The notes under the pieces are model-generated. The model was not told the DNA's origin. It made no database searches and saw only the letters and a program-made list of their open reading frames with translations. From Methylorubrum populi (GTDB lineage: Bacteria > Pseudomonadota > Alphaproteobacteria > Rhizobiales > Beijerinckiaceae): a stretch of 64,000 bases of DNA. Location of the stretch: the NCBI RefSeq assembly GCF_002355515.1, contig NZ_AP014809.1, positions 5,480,501-5,544,500 on the forward strand. Reading direction: 5' to 3'. The position numbers were made by a program, and so were the translations under genes. Positions 53,251 to 63,034 of the stretch are shown one piece after another; within the stretch, counting starts at the first letter, position 1; each line of letters begins with the position of its first letter.

Positions 53251-53326
53251 GGTCTCGCTCTCCCCTGGGTTCCCTGGGTGAAGTCGGGCCGGCCGCCGGC
53301 CCTGCGCGCTCGGGGGCGGACCGCCC

Positions 53327-54451
53327 TCAATCGCGGGCGTCGCGGGTCAGATCGAAGACGGCCACGCCCGCATCCGTATGGGTCCGCTCGAGCCAGGCGC
53401 GGTGGCGCAGCGAGCGGCGCACGTCGTGGCGGCCCGCCGCCCAGTGCTCCAGCATCGTCGCGCGGGAGAACTCGTAATCCTTCGAGTTCCCCTCGTAGCT
53501 CCTGCGGCGATGCACGAGCTGAACCACGGTCAGGAAGTTCTCGTGCGCGAGCCGGCGCAGGAAGCTGACGTTTTCGTCGTCGGCGAGATCCGGCGGCAGC
53601 TTCTGCATCAGGTTGCGCAGGGCGAGCTTGGCCCGGCGGATCTCGATGTTCTTGTCGGTGTTGAGTCGGGTCCGGCTCGAGTAGCGGATGTCCTTCTCCC
53701 GTTCGGCGGCCTCGATCAGCGTGCGCGGCATCGGTCCCGAGGCGGCGAACAGATCGACTTGGAAGATCATCAGGTCGCGCTGGCGCTCTGTGTCGAGGAC
53801 GTAGTCGAGCGGCGTGTTCGAGACGAGGCCGCCGTCCCAGTAGAATTCGCCGTCGATCTCCACCGGCGGGAAGCCCGGCGGCAGGGCGCCGGAGGCCATG
53901 ATATGCTCGGGGACGATCTGTTCGCGGCGGTTGTCGAAATAGACGAAGTTCCCGGTCCGCACGTTGACCGCGCCGACGCTGAACCGGACCGGGCCGTGGT
54001 TCAGCCGGTCGAAATCGACGAGTCGCTCGAGCGTGCCCTTCAGTGCGGCGGTGTCGTAGAGGCTCAGCGCTTCGCGGGCGCCCGCCGGGTAGAACGCCGC
54101 CGGCGGCGTGCGCGGCGTGAAAAAGCCCGGCACGCCGAAGGCCGCGGCCCAGTTGGCGGAGAACTCGTTGAAGGCGGTTCGAGCCTGATCCCCCGGCATC
54201 CAGGGCGACCCGCTCACACCGGACGTCACCTGATCCCAGAAGCTGCGCAGCCGCTCGACCCGATGCTCGGGCGGATTTCCGGCAATCAGCGCGGCGTTGA
54301 TGGCTCCGATCGAGATCCCGGCCACCCAATCGATCCCGAGGCCACCCTCGGCCAGCGCCTCGTAGACGCCAGCCTGATAGGAGCCCAGGGCTCCCCCGCC
54401 CTGGAGCACCAGCACCGAGGTTTCACCGGACGGGTAGAGATTGGCGTTCAC
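53327..54451 (-). CDS. patatin-like phospholipase (DUF3734 C-terminus)
   Basis: This 374-aa serine hydrolase has the Ser-Asp dyad of patatins: oxyanion loop VLQGGGALGSYQAGVYEAL, Ser47 in AGISIGAINAAL and Asp near 205 in YWDGGLVSNTPLDYVL. The C-terminal ~90 residues match DUF3734. In the operon patatin-adc-bdhA it may act on polyhydroxybutyrate or lipid. The family link to PHB depolymerase activity is inferred from context. There is no signal peptide. Confidence 0.92.
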   Translation of the reverse strand: MNANLYPSGETSVLVLQGGGALGSYQAGVYEALAEGGLGIDWVAGISIGAINAALIAGNPPEHRVERLRSFWDQVTSGVSGSPWMPGDQARTAFNEFSANWAAAFGVPGFFTPRTPPAAFYPAGAREALSLYDTAALKGTLERLVDFDRLNHGPVRFSVGAVNVRTGNFVYFDNRREQIVPEHIMASGALPPGFPPVEIDGEFYWDGGLVSNTPLDYVLDTERQRDLMIFQVDLFAASGPMPRTLIEAAEREKDIRYSSRTRLNTDKNIEIRRAKLALRNLMQKLPPDLADDENVSFLRRLAHENFLTVVQLVHRRRSYEGNSKDYEFSRATMLEHWAAGRHDVRRSLRHRAWLERTHTDAGVAVFDLTRDARD

Positions 54452-54643
54452 GGAGGACTCGCTCTCCAGCTCGGCCGTAAGCCTGCCCTGGCCGGATGAC
54501 GCGTGGAAGGCGGTGCCGTGACGGTTGCGTTACGCCTGTCAGTTGACACCGCCCGCGCACTTCCCCAACACCGCCCGGCCTGCGGCGACCGGTTGACCCG
54601 CTCACCGCTCCAAAAGGTTCTGGACCCACGATCGATGGCGGTG

Positions 54644-55597
54644 ATGCGCTCCTATCTCGACTTCGAGAAGCCCGTGGCGGAACTCGAAGCGAAGCTCGAG
54701 GAACTCAAGGCCCTGGGGCAGCGCGACGGCGCGGTCTCGATCAGTGAGGAGGTCGGGCGGCTCGAGGGAAAGGCGGCCCAGGCGCTGGCCGAGATCTACG
54801 CAGCCCTGACGCCCTGGCAGAAGACGCAGGTCGCCCGTCATCCGCAGCGCCCGCATTTCGTCGATTACTGCGCCGGGCTGATCGAGGAGTTCACGCCGCT
54901 GGCCGGCGACCGCAGCTTCGGCGAGGACGAGGCGATCCTCGGCGGCTTCGGGCGCTTCCGCGGCCGCCCGGTCTGCGTGCTCGGCCAGGAGAAGGGCGCG
55001 ACCACCGAGGCGCGCCTGCGGCACAATTTCGGCATGGCCCGGCCCGAGGGCTACCGCAAGGCGGTCCGCCTGATGGAGACCGCCGACCGCTTCGGCCTTC
55101 CGGTTCTCGCCTTCGTCGACACCGCGGGTGCCTTCCCCGGCATCGAGGCGGAGGAGCGCGGACAGGCCGAGGCCATCGCCCGCTCGACCGAGGCCTGCCT
55201 CGCCCTCGGTGTCCCGAACGTCGCCGTCGTCATCGGCGAGGGCGGCTCGGGCGGCGCCATTGCCATCGCCACCGCCAACACGGTGCTGATGCTGGAACAC
55301 GCCATCTACAGCGTGATCTCGCCGGAGGGCGCCGCCTCGATCCTGTGGCGCGATCAGGGCCGCGCCCACGACGCCGCCACCGCCATGAAGATTACCGCGC
55401 AGGATCTGCTGCGGCTCGGCATCATCGATGCGATCGTTCCGGAGGCCACCGGCGGCGCCCACCGCGACCGTCAGGCCGCACTCGACGCCACCGGCGAGGC
55501 GATTGCCCGCTCACTGTCGGAGTTCGAGGGCCTCAGCCGCGACGAGATCCGTGACCGGCGCGCCCAGAAATTCCTCGAGATCGGCCGCAAGCTGTGA
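54644..55597 (+). CDS. accA: acetyl-CoA carboxylase carboxyltransferase subunit alpha
   Basis: This 317-aa subunit forms malonyl-CoA with AccD. It has the AccA N-terminus YLDFEKPVAELEAKLEELKA, the active-site glycine loop GEGGSGGAIAIATAN, and MLEHAIYSVISPEGAASILW. ATG 54644 fits the common family start; an ATG nine bases earlier is possible. It is coupled to the next gene by GTGA overlap. Confidence 0.97.
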   Translation: MRSYLDFEKPVAELEAKLEELKALGQRDGAVSISEEVGRLEGKAAQALAEIYAALTPWQKTQVARHPQRPHFVDYCAGLIEEFTPLAGDRSFGEDEAILGGFGRFRGRPVCVLGQEKGATTEARLRHNFGMARPEGYRKAVRLMETADRFGLPVLAFVDTAGAFPGIEAEERGQAEAIARSTEACLALGVPNVAVVIGEGGSGGAIAIATANTVLMLEHAIYSVISPEGAASILWRDQGRAHDAATAMKITAQDLLRLGIIDAIVPEATGGAHRDRQAALDATGEAIARSLSEFEGLSRDEIRDRRAQKFLEIGRKL

Positions 55598-56313
55598 CGC
55601 GCGGCCTCGGCGCGGGCCTGCTCGACGGCCTGCGCCGCCTCGGCCGGCGCGATACCCGCGAGCCGGGCCCCGTCAATCACATCTCGCTCGGCAGCCACTG
55701 CCACACCGCCCAGATCCTGAAGGGACTCGGTCTGCGGACCTGGTCGGCCCCGTTCGACTGGATCTTCTCCTCGCCGGGCATGGTGCGCGACTGTCTCGCC
55801 GACGATTTCACCGACCTGCTCGACCGGCGCCACTACGAGACCACGCCGCTTTCCGAGCGCCGTGCGCCCCATGAGACCCGCTGCCGCCATCTGCTCTACC
55901 GCGAGCGGCACGCGATTCCCTTCGTGTTCAACCACCACGATCCGGCGGCCAGCGACGAGGATTACCGCTTCCTGCAGGCCGGCGTGCGGCGGCTTCGCGC
56001 GGCGCTGGACCGGCCCGGCGCCCGCAACCGCTTCTACCTGATGACCGCTCTTCCGACCGACGCGGCGACGGTCCATTCCATCCGCGACGCGCTGGCGACG
56101 CGGGCGCGGGGCGCGGAGAACCACCTAACGGTGATTCAGCTTCACCAGGGTGAGCAGCGGGCCGCGAGCCCGGTCGAACGGGCGTCGCAACTCGACTGGC
56201 TCAGTGTCGAGGTCCGCTCGGCCTCCGTCGGCCTTCGCTTCGCCGATCCCGCCGATGACGCCTTCGTGAAGGCGTTGGTACGGGAGAGCGCGCGCGTTTC
56301 CGCGGAACCGTGA
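55594..56313 (+). CDS. DUF1796 putative cysteine peptidase
   Basis: This 239-aa protein starts at a GTG overlapping the accA stop (GTGA). The DUF1796 signature is HISLGSHCHTAQILKGLGLR with candidate nucleophile Cys36, followed by SAPFDWIFSSPGMV. Such papain-like proteins are often encoded near glycan genes and are of unproven activity. Translational coupling to accA is unexpected and worth noting. No signal peptide or TM is seen. Confidence 0.8.
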   Translation: MTRGLGAGLLDGLRRLGRRDTREPGPVNHISLGSHCHTAQILKGLGLRTWSAPFDWIFSSPGMVRDCLADDFTDLLDRRHYETTPLSERRAPHETRCRHLLYRERHAIPFVFNHHDPAASDEDYRFLQAGVRRLRAALDRPGARNRFYLMTALPTDAATVHSIRDALATRARGAENHLTVIQLHQGEQRAASPVERASQLDWLSVEVRSASVGLRFADPADDAFVKALVRESARVSAEP

Positions 56314-56461
56314 CCGTCCTGCAACGCCTGTCCACAAAGTGGATGAACGCATTGCGGTAAGCTCCGGGTAAGCTTAGCGAGGCTATTGGGTTCGGGGAGT
56401 GACGTCCGCAAAAGGGCCGCAAGGTGCCCTGCGGGCAAGGACACGTAAGGACGGGTTCCCC

Positions 56462-57880
56462 ATGGCTGTGCGTCCGTTTGTGGCGGCTGCTGCCGTTGCC
56501 CTGGCGATGACCCTTGGTGCCTGCCAGGACAGCGCCATGCTCGGAGGCGCCTCGACCCGTAGCCTGACCCCGATCCCGCCCCAGACGCTCGCGCTCATGC
56601 AGACCAAGGGCATGAGCCAGTCTGACCCGATCCTGATCCGCGCCTTCAAGAAGGAGGCGGAGATGGAGGTGTGGAAGCGCGGCTCGAACGGCCAGTACGC
56701 GCTGCTGAAGACCTTCCCGATCTGCCGTTGGTCGGGCCAGCTCGGCCCCAAGCTGAAGCAGGGCGACCGGCAGGCGCCGGAGGGCTTCTACACGATCACG
56801 CCGGGTCAGATGAACCCGAACTCCAGCTACTACCTGTCCTTCGACGTCGGCTACCCCAACGCCATCGACCGGGCCAAGGGCGGCACCGGCAACTATATCA
56901 TGGTGCACGGCACCTGCTCGTCCTCGGGCTGCTTCGCGATGACCGACGCGTCGATGTCGGAGATCTACGCGATCGCCCGCGAGGCCTTCAGCGGCGGCCA
57001 GCGCGCCTTCCAGTTCCAGTCCTACCCGTTCCGGATGACGCCGGCGAACATCGCCAAGTTCCGCAACGACCCCAACGCGCCCTTCTGGAAGAACCTCAAG
57101 GAGGGCTCGGACTATTTCGAGACCCTCAAGGAGGAGCCGCGGGTCGCGGCCTGCGGCACCAAATATGTGTTCGGCGGCGCCGACGTCGCGGCGGGCAATT
57201 GTACGCCGCGGGTCGATCCGCTGGTGGCCGAGAAGCGCGATCGCGACAGCCACGAGGTGGCCGAGCTGATTGCCAAGGGCACGCCTGCCACCCGCGTCGT
57301 CTACGACGACGGCGGCCAGAACCCGGTCTTCCGTCCGCAGAAGCCCGAAGGGCCGACCTTCGCCAGCCTGATCGAGAACGAGAAGGACAAGGAGAAGGAG
57401 CTCGCCTACACCGCCAAGGAGTACGGCCGCTATCACCTCGGCGAGGTCAGCCGCCCGGAGAGCCTCGCACTCGGACCGAACGAGTTCGAGGTCGATGCCA
57501 AGGGCAAGCCCGTCCTCGTCGCGGCGGCCCCCGCCGATGCGCCCGGACCGACCAAGGCTGCGGCTGCCCGCAAGGCGCATGAGAAGCCGACGACGGTGGT
57601 GGCGGTGCAGGAGCCGGCCAAGGCGGGTGAGGCCAAGGTGGGTGATGCCAAGACGGGCTCCGCCAAATCGAACCGCATCGCGGTTGCCGATGCCGACGGC
57701 GATGTGAGCGCCTTCAGCAAGGTGCTCGCCAAGAAGCCGGGAACGATCGAGAAGCCGGGCACGGGCGAGAAGGCCGCCGAGGCGTCCAAGGCGAAGCCCG
57801 TGTCGAAGGAGACGGTGAAGGAGGCTGCCTCCACCAAATCCCACGCCGCCGTGACCACGACCGGCTCCGTCCGCAACTGA
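56462..57880 (+). CDS. lipoprotein L,D-transpeptidase with long basic tail
   Basis: This 472-aa protein has a lipoprotein signal (1-20, lipobox TLGAC). The YkuD-type catalytic domain (about 50-240) has His149, Cys152 and the nucleophile Cys157 in MVHGTCSSSGCFAMTD. It should cross-link peptidoglycan stems or attach proteins to the wall. From about residue 300 the protein is Lys/Ala/Pro-rich, low-complexity and probably disordered, perhaps spanning or binding the glycan. ATG 56462 is chosen for the lipobox position. Confidence 0.9.
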   Translation: MAVRPFVAAAAVALAMTLGACQDSAMLGGASTRSLTPIPPQTLALMQTKGMSQSDPILIRAFKKEAEMEVWKRGSNGQYALLKTFPICRWSGQLGPKLKQGDRQAPEGFYTITPGQMNPNSSYYLSFDVGYPNAIDRAKGGTGNYIMVHGTCSSSGCFAMTDASMSEIYAIAREAFSGGQRAFQFQSYPFRMTPANIAKFRNDPNAPFWKNLKEGSDYFETLKEEPRVAACGTKYVFGGADVAAGNCTPRVDPLVAEKRDRDSHEVAELIAKGTPATRVVYDDGGQNPVFRPQKPEGPTFASLIENEKDKEKELAYTAKEYGRYHLGEVSRPESLALGPNEFEVDAKGKPVLVAAAPADAPGPTKAAAARKAHEKPTTVVAVQEPAKAGEAKVGDAKTGSAKSNRIAVADADGDVSAFSKVLAKKPGTIEKPGTGEKAAEASKAKPVSKETVKEAASTKSHAAVTTTGSVRN

Positions 57881-58033
57881 TCGTCCGTGCTGGATCGAAG
57901 CGGAGACCGGACCGGCGCGTCCGAGCGGGTTCGGAGGGACATGGGAGCCGGAAGTGGTCGGCCGCCTTCGCCGGTCTGTCACACGAGGGTGCTCTAAGGC
58001 GTCGGGTACGAGCCGACGATCGGACAGAGCCCC

Positions 58034-58924
58034 ATGCGCGACGACAGCCGCCTCCAACCCAGCGATTTCGAGGCGATCCGGCGCGAACTGGCCGACAGCT
58101 ACGACGAGGAGCTGGAGCTCAGCTTCGACGAGGACCATGATGATGGCGACGCGCCGTCCCGACGCACCTATTTCCGCGAGTTGCTCCGGCTCCAGCACGA
58201 ACTGATCCGCCTGCAGGATTGGGTGAAGACCGAGGGCCTGCGGGTCGTCGTGATCTTCGAGGGCCGCGATTCGGCCGGCAAGGGCGGCGTCATCAAGCGC
58301 ATCACGCAGCGCCTCAATCCCCGCATCTGCCGCGTGGCGGCGCTGCCCGCTCCGAACGAGCGCGAGCGCTCGCAATGGTATTTCCAGCGCTACGTCGCCC
58401 ACCTGCCGGCCGCGGGCGAGATCCTGTTGTTCGACCGCTCCTGGTACAACCGTGCCGGTGTCGAGCGGGTGATGGGCTTCTGCACCGAGGCCGAAGTCGA
58501 GGAATTCTTCCGCTCCGTGCCGGAATTCGAGCGCATGCTGGTGCGTTCCGGCATCCGGCTCGTGAAGTACTGGTTCTCGATCACCGACGCCGAGCAGGCC
58601 CTGCGCTTCCGGATGCGCATCGCCGATCCGCTGAAGCAGTGGAAGCTCTCGCCGATGGACGTCGAATCGCGCCGCCGCTGGGAGGATTACACCCGCGCCA
58701 AGGAGGATATGCTGGCGCGCACTCACATCCCCGAGGCGCCCTGGTGGGTGGTCGAGGCGGATAATAAGCGCCGTGCCCGCCTCAACTGCATCAGCCATCT
58801 GCTGGAGCAGATCCCCTACGGTGCCGTCGAACACCCGCCGGTGATGCTGCCAGACCGCGTGCGGCATGCCGACTACATCCGTGCGCCGATCGCGCCCTCG
58901 ATGATCGTTCCGTCACGCTACTGA
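58034..58924 (+). CDS. ppk2: polyphosphate kinase 2
   Basis: This 296-aa PPK2-family kinase transfers phosphate between polyphosphate and nucleotides. The Walker A motif is FEGRDSAGKGGVIKRITQRL (75-94) and the lid/Walker B segment is ILLFDRSWYNRAGVERVMGF, with KYWFSITDAEQALRFRMRI after it. The acidic N-terminus (residues 20-40) is a short extension. The single domain suggests class I. It may support phosphate storage in step with the Pho regulon, but no Pho box was seen before it. Confidence 0.95.
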   Translation: MRDDSRLQPSDFEAIRRELADSYDEELELSFDEDHDDGDAPSRRTYFRELLRLQHELIRLQDWVKTEGLRVVVIFEGRDSAGKGGVIKRITQRLNPRICRVAALPAPNERERSQWYFQRYVAHLPAAGEILLFDRSWYNRAGVERVMGFCTEAEVEEFFRSVPEFERMLVRSGIRLVKYWFSITDAEQALRFRMRIADPLKQWKLSPMDVESRRRWEDYTRAKEDMLARTHIPEAPWWVVEADNKRRARLNCISHLLEQIPYGAVEHPPVMLPDRVRHADYIRAPIAPSMIVPSRY

Positions 58925-59066
58925 TCCGCTCCCGAGCGCGCCGGACGATCGAGCCCATCGACAAAGCCGCGTGCATCGGGTACAGGCCCGGCCAACTCAC
59001 AACAGGATGCCGAAATCCTGACGCCCGGACCTCACCGGACGGGCGCTAACGGCCGGAGCGTTTCCA

Positions 59067-59459
59067 ATGAACATCATCGAGCAGCTCGAGCGGGAAGAGA
59101 TTGCCCGCCTCGCCAAGACCATTCCGGATTTCGAGCCGGGCGACACGGTCATCGTCAACGTCCGCGTGAAGGAAGGCGAGCGTACCCGCGTCCAGGCCTA
59201 CGAGGGCGTCTGCATCGCCCGCAACGGCGGCGGCCTCAACGAGAGCTTCACCGTCCGCAAGATCTCCTACGGCGAGGGCGTGGAGCGCGTCTTCCCCGTG
59301 CACTCCCCGATGATCGATTCGATCAAGGTGGCCCGCCGCGGTAAGGTCCGTCGCGCCAAGCTGTACTACCTGCGCGACCGTCGCGGTAAGTCGGCCCGTA
59401 TCGTCGAGCGCAACGACCGTCCGGCCAAGGCCGAGAAGGCGCCCGCCGCTGCCGAGTGA
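59067..59459 (+). CDS. rplS: ribosomal protein bL19
   Basis: This 130-aa large-subunit protein has the L19 core: [56 protein letters not shown] and [15 protein letters not shown]. The C-terminal Lys/Ala tail is usual in alphaproteobacteria. It usually lies with rpsP-rimM-trmD; here it stands alone between ppk2 and mltB, ended by a strong terminator. Confidence 0.98.
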   Translation: MNIIEQLEREEIARLAKTIPDFEPGDTVIVNVRVKEGERTRVQAYEGVCIARNGGGLNESFTVRKISYGEGVERVFPVHSPMIDSIKVARRGKVRRAKLYYLRDRRGKSARIVERNDRPAKAEKAPAAAE

Positions 59460-59501
59460 TCCTTTCGTGGAGTGGCTCCGGGGAGCCGCTTCCGCCAATA
59501 T

Positions 59502-59534
59502 GCCCGTCCCGAGATGCTCGGGGCGGGCTTTTTT
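59502..59534 (+). terminator. terminator of rplS
   Basis: A 12-bp stem (59502-59513 with 59517-59528, loop ATG, one G-U type pair) is followed by six T. It lies 43 bases past the rplS stop. Confidence 0.92.
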
Positions 59535-59713
59535 GTTGCCTGCACTGACCGTCATCGGCAGCGGGGCGGCCGAGGCGGCTCTTTGCGGCCCGCTGCCTGC
59601 CGGGTACGGACGCTGACGGTGATGCGCTCGCGGAATGAAAAAGGCCGCGGGCGACCCGTGCGATGGAGCGCACGGACACCACGCAGCCCGCAGAGGAGCG
59701 GTCTGGGATGACT

Positions 59714-60910
59714 TTAGCCCCGCCGCAGCGCCTCCAGCACCTTCCCGCCCGGACGGCCGGTGGCGGGCATGCCGAGCTGGCGCTCGACGTCCTTGATCGC
59801 CTCGCGGGTCTTGGAGCCGACCTTGCCGTCGGGCTCGCCGACATCGTAGCCGCGGGCGATCAGGCGGCTCTGGAGGTCGCGGCGCTCGGCGCGCGACAGC
59901 GGCGGGTCGTCCGTCGGCCAGTCGGCCTGGACGCCGGGGCGTCCGCGCAGGCGGTCCGACAGCACGGCGATGGCGAGCCCGTAGGATTCGGCGGCGTTGT
60001 AGGAGTAGATCGCGTCGAAGTTCTTCGTCACGAGGAAGGCCGGGCCGTTGATGCCGGCCGGCGCCAGGATGCCGGCGGGCCCCTCCCCCGTGAGCGGCTT
60101 GCCGTCGACCCGGGTGACGCCGAGCGAGGCCCAATGGCCGACGGCATGCTTGTTCTTGCGGCCGGCGGCGGCGGTGTTGAAGCCGCGCGGCAGCCGCACC
60201 TCGTAGCCCCAGGGCTGGGCATTCGACCACTTGGCGACGCGCAGGAAGTTGGCGGTGGAGGCGACGGCGTCGGCCACTGAATCGACGATGTCGCGCCGCC
60301 CGTCCCCGTCGCCGTCGACCGCGAGGCGCTGATAGGTGGTCGGCATGAACTGCGTCTGGCCGAAGGCGCCGGCCCAGGAGCCGGTGAGCCGCGAGGCCTC
60401 GATGTCCCCGCGCTCGATGATCTTGAGCGTCGCGATCAGCTCGGTGCGGAAGAACTCGCGGCGGCGGTGGCCGGAGCAGGCGAGCGTCGCCAGCGACTGC
60501 ACCAGCGGCATCTTGCCGAGGTTCTTGCCGAAGTTCGACTCGACGCCCCACACGGCGGCGATGGTGTAGCGGTCGACGCCGTAGCGGGCCTCGGCGTTGG
60601 CGAGCGCCTGGGCGTGCTGGCGCATGGCCGCGCGCCCGTCCTCGACCCGCTCGTCGTCCACCAGCGCCGACATGTAGTCCCAGATCGGCGTCTTGAACTC
60701 GGGCTGGGCCTGGGACAGCTCGATCACCTTGTCGTCGTAGGCGATGTTGGCCGTCGCCGCCCGGAAGGTCTGGGCCGAGACGCCAGCGCCTGCGGCCTGC
60801 GCCTGGATGCCGGCGAGGCAGGATTGGAAGTCGGCACGGGCCGGGCCGGCGATGAGGCTGCCGGTCAGCGCGAGGCCGATGAGGCTGGCGCGGGTGGTTG
60901 GCGTCGGCAT
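59714..60910 (-). CDS. mltB: lytic murein transglycosylase (MltB family)
   Basis: This 398-aa periplasmic enzyme has a signal peptide (1-26, ending ARA). The SLT_2 domain carries the catalytic Glu124 in IAAVWGVESNFGKNLG, followed by SWAGAFGQTQFMPTTYQRLA and DGDGRRDIVDSVADAVASTA. The C-terminal ~60 residues are a peptidoglycan-binding domain 1 (LSRAERRDLQSRLIARGYDV). It cleaves glycan strands to 1,6-anhydro ends. Confidence 0.94.
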   Translation of the reverse strand: MPTPTTRASLIGLALTGSLIAGPARADFQSCLAGIQAQAAGAGVSAQTFRAATANIAYDDKVIELSQAQPEFKTPIWDYMSALVDDERVEDGRAAMRQHAQALANAEARYGVDRYTIAAVWGVESNFGKNLGKMPLVQSLATLACSGHRRREFFRTELIATLKIIERGDIEASRLTGSWAGAFGQTQFMPTTYQRLAVDGDGDGRRDIVDSVADAVASTANFLRVAKWSNAQPWGYEVRLPRGFNTAAAGRKNKHAVGHWASLGVTRVDGKPLTGEGPAGILAPAGINGPAFLVTKNFDAIYSYNAAESYGLAIAVLSDRLRGRPGVQADWPTDDPPLSRAERRDLQSRLIARGYDVGEPDGKVGSKTREAIKDVERQLGMPATGRPGGKVLEALRRG

Positions 60911-61196
60911 GGGTCGGCGCTCCGTCAGAGTTCGGGGATTCTCGCGTGTGATTCAGGCGACACGAGGGTTAATGAAGGATGAGGATCGGGGTGCGGCCGA
61001 GGGCGGCGTCGGCCGCGGCATTGACGCTGCCGGTGTTCTCGTCTAGGCACCCGCTCGTGTACGGGGCTCCGGTTTGGGGCCCCGTCGCATTTCATGCGCA
61101 CCCGTGGGCGGTAACAGCCGCCCTGTCGCCCTCGCCGCTCCGGCGAAGAGGGAGAGGAGGGCGCGTTCCTCAAAAATTTGTTCCAGAGGAACAGCG

Positions 61197-61814
61197 ATGT
61201 CAAAACGCGTCCAGGCGAAGCACAAGCTCGATCGCCGCATGGGCCAGAACATCTGGGGCCGCCCGAAGAGCCCCGTGAACCGCCGCGAATACGGCCCCGG
61301 CCAGCACGGCCAGCGCCGCAAGGGCAAGATGAGCGACTTCGGCACGCAGCTGCGCGCCAAGCAGAAGCTCAAGGGCTACTACGGCAACATCACCGAGAAG
61401 CAGTTCCGCCGCTACTACGCCGAGGCGATCCGCCTGCGCGGTGACTCCGGCGAGAACCTGATCGGCCTGCTCGAGCGCCGCCTCGACGCCGTGGTGTACC
61501 GTTCGAAGTTCGTCGCGACCCCGTTCGCCGCGCGCCAGTTCGTCAACCACGGGCACATCAAGGTCAACGGCCGCCGGGTCAACATCCCGAGCTACCAGGT
61601 CAAGGCCGGCGACGTGATCGAGGTGAAGGAAGCTTCCCGTCAGCTCGAGATCGTGGTCGTGGCCTCGCAGCTCGCCGAGCGCGACGTGCCGGACTACATT
61701 GAGGTCGATCATCAGAAGATGACCGCCCGCGTCACCCGGATCCCGGGCCTCTCCGAGGTGCCCTACCCGGTGCAGATGGAGCCGAACCTCGTCATCGAGT
61801 TCTACTCGCGCTGA
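61197..61814 (+). CDS. rpsD: ribosomal protein uS4
   Basis: This 205-aa small-subunit protein begins [20 protein letters not shown] and has the S4 RNA-binding domain (about 95-160) with [40 protein letters not shown] and [10 protein letters not shown]. An AGAGGA site precedes the ATG. It is a single gene here, away from the alpha operon, as in many alphaproteobacteria. Confidence 0.98.
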   Translation: MSKRVQAKHKLDRRMGQNIWGRPKSPVNRREYGPGQHGQRRKGKMSDFGTQLRAKQKLKGYYGNITEKQFRRYYAEAIRLRGDSGENLIGLLERRLDAVVYRSKFVATPFAARQFVNHGHIKVNGRRVNIPSYQVKAGDVIEVKEASRQLEIVVVASQLAERDVPDYIEVDHQKMTARVTRIPGLSEVPYPVQMEPNLVIEFYSR

Positions 61815-61844
61815 TTTTTCGAGATCCGTCTCGGACTGTGGAAG

Positions 61845-61869
61845 GGCCGCCCCTCGGGGCGGCCCTTTC
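61845..61869 (+). terminator. terminator after rpsD, possibly bidirectional
   Basis: A 10-bp perfect GC stem (61845-61854 with 61857-61866) is followed by TTTCTCG. It lies between the convergent rpsD and nitronate monooxygenase genes. Confidence 0.8.
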
Positions 61870-61880
61870 TCGTTGGTGGT

Positions 61881-62933
61881 TCAGCCCGGAACGCCGCTGG
61901 CCAGCAGGAGGGTCAGGTCGGCCGCCGGCCGCTCCCGCGAGAGGCCGACCGCCTGCCCCGACCAGAGCGGCGAGAAATCGCCCGAGCCTTGCGCCTCGGC
62001 GGCCGTGCGCAGGGGCTGGAGCGCGACCGCGGCACCGGGGAAGGCCGGCGCGACCGCACTGATCGGCCCGAGTTCCCGCACTGCGCGGGTGAGCAGGCCG
62101 CGGGCGGGGCGGCCGGTGAGCACGTTGGTGAGGGCCGTGTCCTCGTCCCGGGCTGTGCTCAGGGCGGCGCGGTAGGGCGCGGAGAGGCCGGCCTCGGGGC
62201 AGCGCAGATAGGCGGTGCCGACCTGCACCGCGCTGGCGCCCAGGGCGAAGGCCGCCGCCACGCCGCGGGGATCACTGATGCCGCCCGCCGCGATCACCGG
62301 CACGTTCACCGCGTCGGCGATCTGCGGCACCAGGGCGATGGTGCCGACCTGCGAGGCCGCCGCGTCGGTGAGGAACATGCCGCGATGGCCGCCGGCCTCC
62401 GCCCCCTGCGCGATGACCGCATCGACGCCGCGCTCGGCGAGCCAGCGCGCCTCGCGCACGGTCGTGGCCGAGGACAGGATCAGGCAGCCCGCCTCCCGCA
62501 CCCGCCGCAGCAGCGGCTCCGCCGGCAGGCCGAAATGGAAGCTGACGACGGCTGGGCGCAGCTCTTCCACCACCTCGGCCATCGCAGCATCGAAGGGTGC
62601 GCGGTTGGCCATCGCCACCGGCGCCGTCGGGTCAAGTCCGAACGCCGCGTAATATGGCGCGAGGGCGGCCCGCCACGCGGCCTCGCGCGCCGGATCGGGG
62701 GCGGGCGGCGCGTGGCAGAAGAAGTTCAGGTTGAACGGCCCATCCGTCACCGCCCGGATCGCGGCCACCTCGGCGCGGATCTGATCGGGTGTCAGCGCGG
62801 CGCAGCCGAGGGAGCCGAGCCCGCCGGCCGCGCTGACGGCGGCCGCGAGCGGCGCCTTCGGCCCGACCATCGGAGCCTGGATGATCGGATGCGCGATCCC
62901 GATCCGCCGGACGAAATCCGCCTCACCTGTCAT
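61881..62933 (-). CDS. nitronate monooxygenase / 2-nitropropane dioxygenase-like FMN enzyme
   Basis: This 350-aa TIM-barrel flavoprotein has the family motifs AHPIIQAPMVGPKAPLAAAV, AVIAQGAEAGGHRGMF (with the likely catalytic His), IADAVNVPVIAAGGISDPRG and ALGASAVQVGTAYLRC. Its reaction is probably oxidation of propionate-3-nitronate or related nitronates, a detoxification step. GAGGAG lies before ATG 62933. Confidence 0.9.
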   Translation of the reverse strand: MTGEADFVRRIGIAHPIIQAPMVGPKAPLAAAVSAAGGLGSLGCAALTPDQIRAEVAAIRAVTDGPFNLNFFCHAPPAPDPAREAAWRAALAPYYAAFGLDPTAPVAMANRAPFDAAMAEVVEELRPAVVSFHFGLPAEPLLRRVREAGCLILSSATTVREARWLAERGVDAVIAQGAEAGGHRGMFLTDAAASQVGTIALVPQIADAVNVPVIAAGGISDPRGVAAAFALGASAVQVGTAYLRCPEAGLSAPYRAALSTARDEDTALTNVLTGRPARGLLTRAVRELGPISAVAPAFPGAAVALQPLRTAAEAQGSGDFSPLWSGQAVGLSRERPAADLTLLLASGVPG

Positions 62934-63034
62934 GGCCGTCTCCTCACGCGCCCCGATGCGGGTGACGGGAGCAGGCCGGACGGGGCGCGGGGCCAGATCC
63001 CGGTCAGCGGAGGGATCGTCGCGGGGGCGGTACG

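Noticed and set aside
56201..58867. 888-codon minus-strand frame across the L,D-transpeptidase and PPK2
   Set aside because: Antisense of two certain genes; low-complexity His/Arg/Gly content.
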